62,209 nucleotides of DNA from Glutamicibacter nicotianae (GTDB taxonomy: Bacteria > Actinomycetota > Actinomycetes > Actinomycetales > Micrococcaceae): the NCBI RefSeq assembly GCF_006539525.1, contig NZ_BJNE01000013.1, positions 1 through 62,209 on the forward strand. Direction: 5' to 3'. A program made the translations under genes and the position numbers. Within the stretch, counting starts at the first letter, position 1. Each line of letters opens with the position of its first letter. Positions 45,501 to 54,556 of the stretch are shown one piece after another. Under the pieces are notes generated by a model. The model saw only the letters and a list, made by a program, of their open reading frames with translations, ran no database searches and had not been told where the DNA came from.

Positions 45501-48324
45501 CACCTACGAGTTTAAGGTGTCGCATAACTTCGGGTGGGAGGAAAATTATGGCGTTGACGGTGCTGCCGGAGGTGCTAACTACAGTCTCTCGGTGACCGCG
45601 GGGAAGCCGGTGAACTTCAGCTATGACTCGAAGACTCACCTGCTGCAGATTGGTTCTGACACCCAAACAGTCGACGGCGTTGGTCAAATGAAAGCGCAGT
45701 GGATTTCTGCAGATACGATTGCTATTCCCCGTGATCTGGGTAGTGGCGAAAGCTATGCCCTCTACGCTGCCAAGGACGCCGGCTTGAAATTGGAGGGAAA
45801 CGAGATCTCCGGTGCGAAGCCACTTGAGCTCAAAGAAGTTATTGGCGGGTTGAGTGCAGAGCAACGTAAGAAGTTCCCGCATCTTGCTGACTACCGTGCT
45901 TTGCGTATTGACCTTAAACGCGAGGACGTAGCCTCTGCATTGCGCTCACAAATGGCCTTGGCACGATTCGACGGTGAAGGAGATTCCAAGAAACTCACCG
46001 CCTTCACCGGAGTCCAGAGTGCTGGTGTTATCGATGATCTCTATGCCAAGGCGCTTGAAGATGTAGAACTCGGCGTGAGTTTCACCGGGAAACGCCCTAC
46101 TTTCAGGCTCTGGGCACCCACGGCCCAAAACGCAACACTGCTGATTACTGACAAGAAGGAGAAGACCACACGATACGCTGCTAGCTATTCGGAGGACAGC
46201 GGTGTGTGGACGGTCAAGGGCAAGCCTCAGATGGCTGAGGCGAAGTACCGGTGGGAAGTCCAAGTCTTTGTCCCGGAAACCGGCAAGATTGAAACGAACA
46301 TCGTGACGGATCCTTACTCGGTAGCACTCACGACTAATTCCACCCACTCGGTGGCTGTGAGCTTGGAGGATCCTCACCACCAGCCAAAACAGTGGCGTAA
46401 GGCCAAAGCCAAAAACGTCGAAAAGGACGTGGACCGCAGCATCTATGAACTGCAGATCCGTGACTTCTCAATTTCAGATGCTTCGGTGCCCGAGAACCAG
46501 CGGGGCCGCTACGGAGCGTTTGGAGCCAACGGAGCCGGAAGCAAGCAGCTCAAACAGCTCTCCGAGGCTGGCCTGACTACCGTTCACCTGCTGCCAAGTT
46601 TTGATATCGCCACCATTGAGGAGGAACAGTCTCAACGTGTTGAGACGGACTGTGATCTGAAGTCGCTGCCGGCAGCCTCGAGCAAACAACAAGAGTGCGT
46701 TACCGCTCATGGTGATGAGGACGGATTCAACTGGGGCTATGATCCCTTCCATTTCATGGCTCCGGAAGGTTCATACGCAACGAACCCTGAAGGCGCTAAT
46801 CGGGTGGAAGAATTCCGCTCAATGGTCGGTTCTTTGCACAGCATGGGGCTAGAAGTAGTGCTTGATCAGGTGTTCAACCACACGGCAGCCTCAGGTCAAG
46901 CCGATCGCAGTGTGCTCGATAAGATCGTGCCTGCTTACTACCACCGACTTGATGCCACCGGGAAAGTCGAAACTTCGACCTGCTGCCAGAACCTAGCTAC
47001 GGAACACGCTGCGGCGCAGAAACTGATGGTTGATGCCGTGGTGGTGTGGGCCAGGGACTATAAGGTTGATGGATTCCGTTTTGACCTCATGGGCCACCAC
47101 TCGCGAGAGACTATGGAAGCGGTACGCAGCGCATTAGATGAACTGAAACCGGGACGTGACGGAGTGGATGGCAAGTCCATTTACCTCTACGGTGAAGGAT
47201 GGAACTTTGGGGAAGTGGCGGACAATGCTCGCTTCTATCAAGCGACTCAAGGGCAATTGAACGGTACCGGCATAGGGACCTTTAATGACCGACTGCGCGA
47301 TGCCGTTCATGGTGGCAGTCCTGTTGATTCATCCTCAACATTCCGTCAGGGCTTTGGTACTGGCTTGGGCACGGATCCCAACGGCAATAAGGTCAATGGG
47401 AGCACCGAGGAAGCATTGAAAGACCTCGGCCACGAAACAGACCTGGTGAAGCTCGGCTTGGCTGGCAACCTGGAAGGGTTCGAGTTCCTCACTTCGGATG
47501 GCAGCGTGCACCGTGGTGATGAGTTGAATTACCGCGGAGCGAAAGCGGGCTATGCCTCGCAGCCGGGGGAAGTGATCAACTATGTTGACGCGCACGATAA
47601 CGAAACGCTCTACGACCTCACTGTGCTCAAGTTGCCACGAGATACTTCCATGGAAGATCGAGTGCGAATGAATACCCTCTCGCAGGCAACCGTGATGTAT
47701 TCACAAGCTGTTCCGTTCTGGCATGCCGGAACCGAGTTATTGCGTTCAAAGTCTTTGGACCGAAATTCCTATAACTCGGGGGACTGGTTTAACCGCATCG
47801 ACTTCTCCGGCGTGGAGAACACTTTTGGTTCCGGGCTTCCACCCAAGGCGGACAACGGTGAGAAGTGGGATCTGATGGCTCCACTATTAGAAGACCCTGC
47901 GCTCAAGCCGGATGCAAAGGCCATGGCTGCTGCTGAAGGCGCTGCTCTGGACTTGCTGCGGACTCGTAAAGAGGTAGGTCTCTTGCGTTTGGGCTCAGCT
48001 GATCTCATCGAGCAAAAGGTGAGCTTCCCGCTGGGTGGGTCCGAAGCCGAACCAGGAATTATCGTGATGCGTATCGACGATACCGTGGGCAAGGATGTCG
48101 ATCGCAAGCATGATGGGGCCTTGGTGCTCTTCAACGCCTCGCCGAAAGATAGCACGCAGACCCTTGAGGAATTAGTAGGTCACGACTACTCGCTTGCCAA
48201 GTCTCTTACGAAAGGCAGTGATGACCGGGTGAAGTCAACTTCGTTCGACAGTGCCACCGGTGAGCTGACTATTCCGGCGCGCACCGCGGCAGTCCTAGTG
48301 GAACCTCAGGGCTCGGCTAAGTAG
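42550..48324 (+). CDS. Secreted amylopullulanase: two GH13 catalytic domains and three X25-type modules
   Basis: The 1924-residue secreted enzyme has a twin design. A Sec signal (about 1-52) and an X25-type module (about 54-150) precede an alpha-amylase GH13 domain (about 165-600): DIIVNHT, nucleophile Asp429 in GFRIDTAKH, acid/base Glu463 in GEVYD, Asp533 in GNHDMG. A beta/FnIII-like stretch follows, then two tandem X25-type modules (about 838-1040), the pullulanase N-terminal and CBM48-like domains (about 1045-1270), and a pullulanase GH13 domain with FNWGYDPFHF (1393 on), DQVFNHT, nucleophile Asp1512 in GFRFDLMGHH, Glu1549 in YGEGWNF and Asp1683 in DAHDNE. It should cut alpha-1,4 and alpha-1,6 bonds of starch or glycogen. 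There is no sorting signal at the C-terminus. ATG 42550 (GGAG 6 bases upstream) is preferred over ATG 42538. Codon third positions are much richer in A/T than in neighbouring genes. Confidence 0.93.
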   Translation: MNSRNAASSVRSQSLPPGLHKRGWRRWVTALAATPMLALAPMAPLASIPAAADETSVTLAGSFQSLLGCSADWMADCEATSLQSTDQEGQYSLEVEVPAGNYEYKVALNKSFDTSYGLDGGEENIPLALSADSRLRFTFDTATGLTQVVPLDLRGEYSDTDADLVSAPVRQAGSGEQFYFVMTDRFANGSTANDTGGLEGDRLTTGFDPTNKGFYEGGDIAGLRSKLDYIQGLGTSAIWLTPSFKNMPVQGSGDDASAGYHGYWVTDFTQIDPHLGTNEELSELIDDAHKRGIKVYFDIIVNHTADLIDNKEKKYSYVEQSSVPYKDAQGQAFDPADYAGSDTFPELDASSSFPYTPVVSDQVKKVPDWLNDPTLYHNRGDSTWEGESVTYGDFQGLDDLMTENPKVVNGFAEVYKNWVDLGIDGFRIDTAKHVNFEFWEQWTKQVQDYARAQGKDDFFMFGEVYDADAKKLSPYVRKTEMNSVLDFTFQSAAAGFAGGNSAKTLSTLFSADDYYTTANTSADALPTFLGNHDMGRIGYFLNNSNQKLKRVELAHELMFLTRGQPVVYYGDEQGFAGTGGDKDSRQSLFASQVSDYQNQELITGEKLGNQDRYDSDSPLYQHIAALSKLRGSNKALKGGAQVELYAQDSKGVYAFSRVDRDEKTEYLVALNNSEESADIELSTLTSDASYSALYGAEGKLSSAADAKLNVTVPALSAVVYKADKDVDSAAFTPEISAPKSGAGLSGVSPVSVDLGEQAWSETSMSWREVGTEKWHLLGVAEGHTPRVFHDVSSLPQGTLVEYRAVSTNAAGEHSAASTYASVGNDVSGFAKEKPVESDISMVTVPGSHNIEMGCVTDWDPACEAAKLTEQPGGVYSGEFEVPAGDYEYKVAINGSWDLNYGVGGVAGGDNLKYSHEGGSVKFFFDPRNNIVQSDQQGPMITLPGSFQDELGCASDWDPTCLATLMADPDADGTYEFTTEKIPAGTYEFKVSHNFGWEENYGVDGAAGGANYSLSVTAGKPVNFSYDSKTHLLQIGSDTQTVDGVGQMKAQWISADTIAIPRDLGSGESYALYAAKDAGLKLEGNEISGAKPLELKEVIGGLSAEQRKKFPHLADYRALRIDLKREDVASALRSQMALARFDGEGDSKKLTAFTGVQSAGVIDDLYAKALEDVELGVSFTGKRPTFRLWAPTAQNATLLITDKKEKTTRYAASYSEDSGVWTVKGKPQMAEAKYRWEVQVFVPETGKIETNIVTDPYSVALTTNSTHSVAVSLEDPHHQPKQWRKAKAKNVEKDVDRSIYELQIRDFSISDASVPENQRGRYGAFGANGAGSKQLKQLSEAGLTTVHLLPSFDIATIEEEQSQRVETDCDLKSLPAASSKQQECVTAHGDEDGFNWGYDPFHFMAPEGSYATNPEGANRVEEFRSMVGSLHSMGLEVVLDQVFNHTAASGQADRSVLDKIVPAYYHRLDATGKVETSTCCQNLATEHAAAQKLMVDAVVVWARDYKVDGFRFDLMGHHSRETMEAVRSALDELKPGRDGVDGKSIYLYGEGWNFGEVADNARFYQATQGQLNGTGIGTFNDRLRDAVHGGSPVDSSSTFRQGFGTGLGTDPNGNKVNGSTEEALKDLGHETDLVKLGLAGNLEGFEFLTSDGSVHRGDELNYRGAKAGYASQPGEVINYVDAHDNETLYDLTVLKLPRDTSMEDRVRMNTLSQATVMYSQAVPFWHAGTELLRSKSLDRNSYNSGDWFNRIDFSGVENTFGSGLPPKADNGEKWDLMAPLLEDPALKPDAKAMAAAEGAALDLLRTRKEVGLLRLGSADLIEQKVSFPLGGSEAEPGIIVMRIDDTVGKDVDRKHDGALVLFNASPKDSTQTLEELVGHDYSLAKSLTKGSDDRVKSTSFDSATGELTIPARTAAVLVEPQGSAK
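42709..42996 (+). repeat. X25-type module, copy 1 of 3 (coding repeat)
   Basis: The encoded segment (VTLAGSFQSLLGC...DWMADCEA...GNYEYKVAL) matches the modules at 45076-45350 and 45361-45658, each with a Cys pair around DW and the pattern AG-x-YE-[YF]KV. It is a protein-level repeat; the DNA is diverged. Modules of this kind are known from Bacillus pullulanases and probably bind glucan. Confidence 0.75.
45076..45350 (+). repeat. X25-type module, copy 2 of 3 (coding repeat)
   Basis: The segment encodes VTVPGSHNIEMGC, TDWDPACEA and AGDYEYKVAINGSWD, followed by a GVGGVAGG turn. It lies between the amylase and pullulanase halves, directly before copy 3. Confidence 0.78.
45361..45658 (+). repeat. 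X25-type module, copy 3 of 3 (coding repeat)
   Basis: The segment encodes ITLPGSFQDELGC, SDWDPTCLA and AGTYEFKVSHNFGWE with a GVDGAAGG turn; it is the closest relative of copy 2. Confidence 0.78.
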
Positions 48325-48448
48325 TAGAACGGAGCATTCCTACTGGACCATCTGTAGGGATTATTCGCAGGACCATTGTTGGTAGATGAACCGATCTAGC
48401 CAGTGTGGCAATCGAGTTTTTCATTGCCAAAGCGTCCACGCTGACAGC

Positions 48449-48486
48449 GAACAACCCGCTCTCGTCATCACGAGAGCGGGTTGTTC
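48449..48486. terminator. Terminator between amylopullulanase and the convergent small membrane protein gene
   Basis: Arms gaacaacccgctctcgt (48449-48465) and acgagagcgggttgttc (48470-48486) pair perfectly over 17 bp with a 4-base loop. The rest of 48325-48501 holds nothing else I recognise. Confidence 0.88.
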
Positions 48487-48501
48487 CATTGTGTCTGTAA
48501 A

Positions 48502-48819
48502 TCAGTTTTGAGGGTCTTTGCGACGCCCAAAGACAATGTAGGAAATGCTTCCTAGTACGTTGTGGCAACTGACCACGGCCCACAGTGGTTTTGGCCCTCT
48601 CGCCAGCTGAACGGGGCGTCGACGAAGATCGCGCAAGGCTGCAAACATCAAAGTCAGTTCAATAATTCCAGCGGCGACTACAGCAATTTGAGTTCGGCGA
48701 TCCAGATCCCGGGAGGACCGTTTTTTCGGTAGGTTGTGGCGCTGGGAGCGCAGGGTGGATTGTCCTTGAATGCCTTGGGGGTCCTGTGTCTGAAAATTAT
48801 TTTTCGGCATGGGAATCAT
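48502..48819 (-). CDS. Small membrane protein with PLDc_N-like domain
   Basis: The 105-residue protein has a polar N-terminus, a helix RTQIAVVAAGIIELTLMFAA (about 43-62), a basic loop and a second helix containing LWAVVSCHNVLGSISYIVFGRR (about 79-100). The final GSISYIVFGRR block is the mark of the phospholipase D nuclease N-terminal (PLDc_N) two-helix domain, here without any nuclease part. The function is unknown. ATG 48819 has AAGGG 6 bases upstream; the frame opens at 48876. The start codon lies inside the spacer of the SigR-type dnaK promoter on the other strand. Confidence 0.75.
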   Translation of the reverse strand: MIPMPKNNFQTQDPQGIQGQSTLRSQRHNLPKKRSSRDLDRRTQIAVVAAGIIELTLMFAALRDLRRRPVQLARGPKPLWAVVSCHNVLGSISYIVFGRRKDPQN

Positions 48820-48837
48820 TCTTGCCCTTTGTCCGTT
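48812..48837 (+). promoter_or_regulatory. SigR/SigH-type promoter of the dnaK operon
   Basis: GGAAT (48812-48816), exactly 18 bases, GTT (48835-48837): a perfect match to the SigR/SigH consensus GGAAT-N18-GTT of thiol-oxidative/heat stress regulons. Predicted start is near 48843, about 138 bases before the dnaK ATG and just upstream of HAIR box 1. The same arrangement occurs at clpB. Confidence 0.65.
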
Positions 48838-48856
48838 GAAGAAGACAGAACGCAAA

Positions 48857-48877
48857 GTTGAGTGAGTTTGGCTCAAG
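48857..48877. promoter_or_regulatory. HAIR box 1 (HspR operator) upstream of dnaK
   Basis: GTTGAGT-N7-GCTCAAG, close to the HspR consensus CTTGAGT-N7-ACTCAAG. It lies just upstream of the TTGACA -35 element. Confidence 0.85.
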
Positions 48878-48882
48878 TTAAT

Positions 48883-48910
48883 TTGACAGTCGAAAGCGGC
48901 TGAGTAAACT
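48883..48910 (+). promoter_or_regulatory. Housekeeping-type promoter of the dnaK operon
   Basis: TTGACA (48883-48888), 16-base spacer, TAAACT (48905-48910). It is flanked by HAIR box 1 and overlapped at the -10 by HAIR box 2, as expected for an HspR-repressed promoter. Confidence 0.75.
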
Positions 48911-48929
48911 TGAGTCCAGAACGCTCAAT
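48909..48929. promoter_or_regulatory. HAIR box 2 (HspR operator) upstream of dnaK
   Basis: CTTGAGT-N7-GCTCAAT; the left arm is a perfect consensus half-site. It overlaps the end of the -10 region. Confidence 0.85.
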
Positions 48930-48950
48930 GGGGTAAATCCTCAGCGTTAG

Positions 48951-50834
<1,884 letters not shown>

Positions 50835-50847
50835 GGAGTTTAGGAAT

Positions 50848-51429
50848 ATGTCCGAGGCAAAGGACCAGAACGAGAACTCCGGCCAGGAGCCGGAGAACCA
50901 GCCCGAGGCCGCTGACCAGCAGCCAACTGCTGACGCCCTGGGTCAGGCCGAGGCGATCCTGAACGAAGCTGCTGCTGGCGCTGAAGCCGATGCGGAGCAG
51001 CCGGAAGATGCCGGTGCGGTGGAAACCGAACTGCGCAACGACCTGCTGCGCCTGCAGGCTGAATACGTCAACTACCGCAAGCGTGTGGAACGTGACCGGG
51101 CAGTGGCGCGTGAAAACGCCGTCCAGTCCGTGCTCAACACTCTGCTTCCGGTGCTTGACGACATCGATGCGGCACGAGCCCACGGCGACCTCGCCGACGG
51201 CCCGTTCGCGTCGATCGCCAACAAGCTGGATGGCATTCTGGCTCAGCATGGCCTGGAACGCATCAACGAGGCCGGCGTGGAATTCGACCCGAACATCCAC
51301 GAAGCCCTGCTTCGCCAGGCTGTTCCGGAGATTCCAGCCGACCACGTGGGACAGGTGCTGCGCACCGGTTACCGCAAGGGAACCATCATCCTGCGCGCAG
51401 CCCAGGTGCTGGTAGCCACCGGCGAATAG
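50848..51429 (+). CDS. grpE: Nucleotide exchange factor GrpE
   Basis: The 193-residue cochaperone has an acidic disordered N-terminus (about 1-60), a coiled-coil (LRNDLLRLQAEYVNYRKRVERDR, about 63-85) and the C-terminal beta domain ending GYRKGTIILRAAQVLVATGE. It releases ADP from DnaK. ATG 50848, 13 bases after the dnaK stop and with TAGGAA upstream, is used instead of the frame start inside dnaK. Confidence 0.96.
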   Translation: MSEAKDQNENSGQEPENQPEAADQQPTADALGQAEAILNEAAAGAEADAEQPEDAGAVETELRNDLLRLQAEYVNYRKRVERDRAVARENAVQSVLNTLLPVLDDIDAARAHGDLADGPFASIANKLDGILAQHGLERINEAGVEFDPNIHEALLRQAVPEIPADHVGQVLRTGYRKGTIILRAAQVLVATGE

Positions 51430-51449
51430 CCACGAATAGCACAATCGAT

Positions 51450-51483
51450 ACTGCCCACTGCCGAGTCCTCGTCAGTGGGCAGT
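51450..51483 (+). other. Hairpin between grpE and dnaJ
   Basis: actgcccactg (51450-51460) pairs with cagtgggcagt (51473-51483), 11 bp with a 12-base loop, in the 85-base gap between the two genes. No T-run follows. It could be a partial terminator or an RNA-processing or stability element that sets lower dnaJ levels. Confidence 0.5.
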
Positions 51484-51514
51484 GTCGAATTGGCACTGAA
51501 AGGATGGGGCCCTG

Positions 51515-52486
51515 ATGGCAAGTCAGGACTGGATCGAAAAAGACTTCTACGCCATTCTGGGCGTCTCCAAGGACGCCAGCGAGGCGGACATCAAGAAGGC
51601 GTACCGCAAGCTTGCACGCAAGTACCACCCGGATACCAACCAGGGGGACGCGGCCGCTGAAAAGAAATTCAAGGACATCTCCGAAGCCAACTCGGTGCTT
51701 TCGGATAAGGAAGAACGCGAGCAGTACGACGCGATCCGCGCCATGGGCGGCGGAGCGCGGTTCTCTGCGGGCGGCGGACCGGGTGGCCCAGGCGGGCAGG
51801 CCGGCTTCGAGGACATCTTCTCCAACCTTTTCGGAGGTGGCGGAGGCGGCGCTCGCGGTCGTGGCGGACAGCCGGACTTCTCCGACCTGTTCGGAGGCGG
51901 CGGCGGTTTTGGCGGCGGCTTCGGCCAAAGCGCACCGCCGCGCAAGGGTGCCGACCGCACGGCCAGCACCACGATCTCCTTCTCCGGATCGATCAAGGGA
52001 ACCACCATTGGCCTGCGCGAACAGAACGGCGAGGTCATCGACGTGCGCATCCCGGCGGGAATCAAGGACGGGCAGTCGGTGCGCGTGCGTGGCAAGGGCC
52101 AGCCAGGAGCTGCCGGCAACGGCGACCTGCTGGTCAAGGTCAAGGTCAGCGAGCACCCGTTCTTCAAGCGCGAAGAGAACAACATCCGCATCCACGTGCC
52201 GGTGACCTTCGATGAAGCGGTGCTTGGAGCAAAGATCCACGTACCGACCCTGGACGGGGAATCCGTTGCGGTGAAGGTGCCTGCCGGATCCAACTCCGGA
52301 CGCACCTTGCGCTTGAAAGGCCGCGGGGTGAAGACGTCCAAGGCCACCGGCGATCTGCTGATCGTCCTGGATGTCGCGATCCCGCAGAACCTCTCGGATG
52401 CAGCAAGGAAGGCCGTGGAGGACTTCGCTGCAGCCACGGAGGGCGAGGATCCACGAGCGGACTTGGCAGCCCACGCCAAGCTCTGA
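51515..52486 (+). CDS. dnaJ: J-domain cochaperone DnaJ/CbpA type, without zinc finger
   Basis: The 323-residue protein has an N-terminal J domain (about 8-75, HPD motif in ARKYHPDTN), a Gly/Phe-rich linker with poly-Gly runs (about 80-145), and the C-terminal beta domains of class II J proteins ending in a dimerisation region. The four CxxCxGxG zinc repeats of class I DnaJ are missing; there are no cysteines at all. It delivers substrates to DnaK and stimulates its ATPase. AAAGGA precedes ATG 51515. Confidence 0.93.
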   Translation: MASQDWIEKDFYAILGVSKDASEADIKKAYRKLARKYHPDTNQGDAAAEKKFKDISEANSVLSDKEEREQYDAIRAMGGGARFSAGGGPGGPGGQAGFEDIFSNLFGGGGGGARGRGGQPDFSDLFGGGGGFGGGFGQSAPPRKGADRTASTTISFSGSIKGTTIGLREQNGEVIDVRIPAGIKDGQSVRVRGKGQPGAAGNGDLLVKVKVSEHPFFKREENNIRIHVPVTFDEAVLGAKIHVPTLDGESVAVKVPAGSNSGRTLRLKGRGVKTSKATGDLLIVLDVAIPQNLSDAARKAVEDFAAATEGEDPRADLAAHAKL

Positions 52487-52599
52487 ACCCAATAGCCTGT
52501 TTTCCCTGTCCTGGCATCGAACTGGCAGGGCGGGGAAGATAGACTCAAAGGCAAAAGGGCCAGTATCGTCGGTCCTTGCAGAAAGGTGGTAGAAGCAAC

Positions 52600-53028
52600 G
52601 TGAACGGGGAGTACCTGCGACCTGTCTTCGTCATTTCCGTCGCCGCCCAGCTTGCAGACATGCATCCGCAGACGCTGCGCCAATACGACCGCATCGGCTT
52701 GGTTTCGCCCAGCCGGCAAAGCGGAAAGCAGCGCCGCTACTCGCAACGCGACGTCTCGCTGCTGCGCCAGGTGCAGTCATTGAGCAAGGAAGGCGTCTCG
52801 CTGGAAGGCATCAAGCGCATCCTGGATCTGCAAGATCAAGTCGCGTATCTGCAAACCGAAGTCAATGGGCTTCGCCAAGAACTGTCAGCCGTTCGCCAGG
52901 GCCAATCGCGCATCTTCGCCGCGGGCACCGCTGGAGGCGACATCGTTTCGCTGTCCCGGGGCATGCGTCCGGAACGACGTGAACCGACCGTGTCGCTCTT
53001 CCCGGTACGCCGCGCCATCGGCCGCTAG
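52600..53028 (+). CDS. hspR: HspR, MerR-type heat-shock repressor
   Basis: The 142-residue repressor has a MerR-like DNA-binding domain (PVFVISVAAQLADMHPQTLRQYDRIGLVSPSR, about 7-38, and RRYSQRDVSLLRQV), then a short helical coiled-coil (LQDQVAYLQTEVNGLRQEL) and a basic tail. HspR binds the HAIR boxes before dnaK and clpB together with DnaK as corepressor, giving feedback control. The start GTG 52600 has AAAGGTGG about 10 bases upstream. The stop overlaps the convergent GNAT gene by 4 bases. Confidence 0.95.
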   Translation: MNGEYLRPVFVISVAAQLADMHPQTLRQYDRIGLVSPSRQSGKQRRYSQRDVSLLRQVQSLSKEGVSLEGIKRILDLQDQVAYLQTEVNGLRQELSAVRQGQSRIFAAGTAGGDIVSLSRGMRPERREPTVSLFPVRRAIGR

Positions 53029-53660
53029 ATCCGTCCGTGCCTCGCCAGGCGCGCTTCCAACTGGGTGCGCACGGCAGGCCACTCGTGCGGGAGGATCGAG
53101 AAGACTACGGTGTCTCGAAGCGTGCCGGTCTTCGGATCATATTTGTGATTGCGCAGCACGCCATCCTGTTTGGCGCCAAGCCGTGCAATTGCTGCGCGTG
53201 ACGCAGTGTTGTGCCAGTGCGTGCAGAAAGCCACTGAATAGCAATCCAACTCCTCGAAAGCGCGGCGCAGCAGCATGAACTTGGCCGCCGGATTGATCCC
53301 GGTGCCTTGGGCGGGCACGGCCAAGAATGTCGAGCCGATTTCCACGCGATGGTTGGCCACGTCGATATTCAGGTAGCTCGTAGCCCCCACCGCTTGGCCG
53401 GTGGACAGGTCGATGATGGCGAACGGAGCCATCGCTCCAGTTTCCTGCAACGCCAGACGGCGCTCGATATCCGCCTGCATGGATTCGGCCGATGGGGTGG
53501 TGGCAAACCATGCTTCATCCAGCTGGCCGTTGGCGGCGAGCTGGATCAGCTCCGGGGCATGGTCCAATGACAGTTGTTCCAGCCTCACCCCGGCATATTC
53601 CATGCTCGGGGCTTGGGAGCAGAACTGGTTCTGAGCAGAAAAGGAGGCCATGGAATCCAT
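53025..53660 (-). CDS. GNAT-family N-acetyltransferase, RimJ/RimL-like
   Basis: The 211-residue protein is an acetyltransferase of the RimL type: VGATSYLNIDVANHRVEIGSTFL (about 100-122), the acetyl-CoA loop AVPAQGTGINPAAKFMLLRRAFE, and NTASRAAIARLGAKQDGVLRNH near the C-terminus. The substrate is unknown. The start is uncertain. ATG 53660 or 53651 lie within a terminator-like hairpin (53641-53683); ATG 53603 (MEYAGVRLEQL) would begin at the conserved domain but lacks a ribosome binding site. AAGGAGG inside the hairpin is 16 bases before 53660. Confidence 0.83.
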   Translation of the reverse strand: MDSMASFSAQNQFCSQAPSMEYAGVRLEQLSLDHAPELIQLAANGQLDEAWFATTPSAESMQADIERRLALQETGAMAPFAIIDLSTGQAVGATSYLNIDVANHRVEIGSTFLAVPAQGTGINPAAKFMLLRRAFEELDCYSVAFCTHWHNTASRAAIARLGAKQDGVLRNHKYDPKTGTLRDTVVFSILPHEWPAVRTQLEARLARHGRI

Positions 53661-53683
53661 CCTAGGGATTCCATGGCCTCCTT
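53641..53683 (-). terminator. Terminator hairpin of trmB, overlapping the start region of the GNAT gene
   Basis: Arms 53641-53658 (aaggaggccatggaatcc) and 53666-53683 are perfect complements, 18 bp with a 7-base loop. On the minus strand the stem ends CCTCCTTTTCT, a short T-run, 16 bases after the trmB stop. The stem also contains AAGGAGG and ATG codons for the downstream gene, so it may control that gene's expression. Confidence 0.8.
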
Positions 53684-53698
53684 GATGCATTTCGGCCG

Positions 53699-54556
53699 CT
53701 AGCCGATGCGCGTGTACGCCAAATCGAAGACCAGGCGTCCAGCCTTCAGCGCCTTGCCCTCGAAGCTGGTGAGGATTCGTCGCTCGAAACGCGGTGCCCA
53801 GCCGCCCTGGACGTCAATGAAGTCAGGCTCGGGGTCAAAGCCTTCCATGCCATCGCGGCGCACCTTGGTCAAGTTGCTCTCCTCGCCGGAGAGGTTTCCG
53901 GGATGCTGGTTCTCGAAATCAGGGTGGGCTTCGAGGACCTCGCGCATCTGCTCCGCATAGTTCGACCAGTCGGTGGCCAAGCGCAGGGTGCCCCCTGGCT
54001 TGAGCACGCGGGAGACCTTGTCCAGGAATGAGGCCTTGATCAGGCGGCGCTTGTGGTGCCTCGGCTTGTGCCACGGATCGGAGAAGAAGATCCAGATCTC
54101 GTCCGCGCTGTTCTCATCAAGCATGACGTCCAGCACCTCAGGGGCATTGGCCTGCACGGCGCGGACGTTGGTGATGCCGAAGGATTCGACCTTCAGCATC
54201 AACTGGGCCAGGCCTGGACGGTAGACCTCAACGGCGAGGTAGTTGCGCTCGGGATCGTCCTTGGCGGCGTTGGCGATGCATTCGCCCAGGCCGGTGCCGA
54301 TCTCCACGATCAGCGGTGCCGTGCGGCCGAAGGCCTCGGCGGGATCGAGCTGGAAGTCGTCAGCAACCGAGGTGTCGGCAATCTTGCGGGGCGGCTCGAT
54401 GACATACTGCTCGGCATTGCGCTCCCAGGCGCTGGCCCGGCGGCCCTGCAGGCGGTTGCCGCGACGCACGAAGGACACCGGCTCGGCACGGAAAAGGTCT
54501 GGGTTCCTGGGGGCAGAGCCATGGGGTGGACGCTGCTGCTCGCTCGATTCGCTCAT
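53699..54556 (-). CDS. trmB: tRNA (guanine-N7-)-methyltransferase
   Basis: The 285-residue enzyme methylates G46 of tRNA with S-adenosylmethionine. The SAM motif is VEIGTGLGE (about 101-109) and the TrmB signature FSDPWHKPRHHKRRL lies at about 165-179. A 60-90-residue N-terminal extension rich in Arg and Pro is common in actinobacterial TrmB. ATG 54556 has AGGA 9 bases upstream; the frame opens at 54655. Confidence 0.94.
   Translation of the reverse strand: MSESSEQQRPPHGSAPRNPDLFRAEPVSFVRRGNRLQGRRASAWERNAEQYVIEPPRKIADTSVADDFQLDPAEAFGRTAPLIVEIGTGLGECIANAAKDDPERNYLAVEVYRPGLAQLMLKVESFGITNVRAVQANAPEVLDVMLDENSADEIWIFFSDPWHKPRHHKRRLIKASFLDKVSRVLKPGGTLRLATDWSNYAEQMREVLEAHPDFENQHPGNLSGEESNLTKVRRDGMEGFDPEPDFIDVQGGWAPRFERRILTSFEGKALKAGRLVFDLAYTRIG

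Noticed and set aside
42340-48500. Genomic island or mobile element carrying the amylopullulanase
   Set aside because: No integrase, transposase, direct repeats or tRNA end was seen at its borders; the base composition alone supports only a transfer hypothesis.
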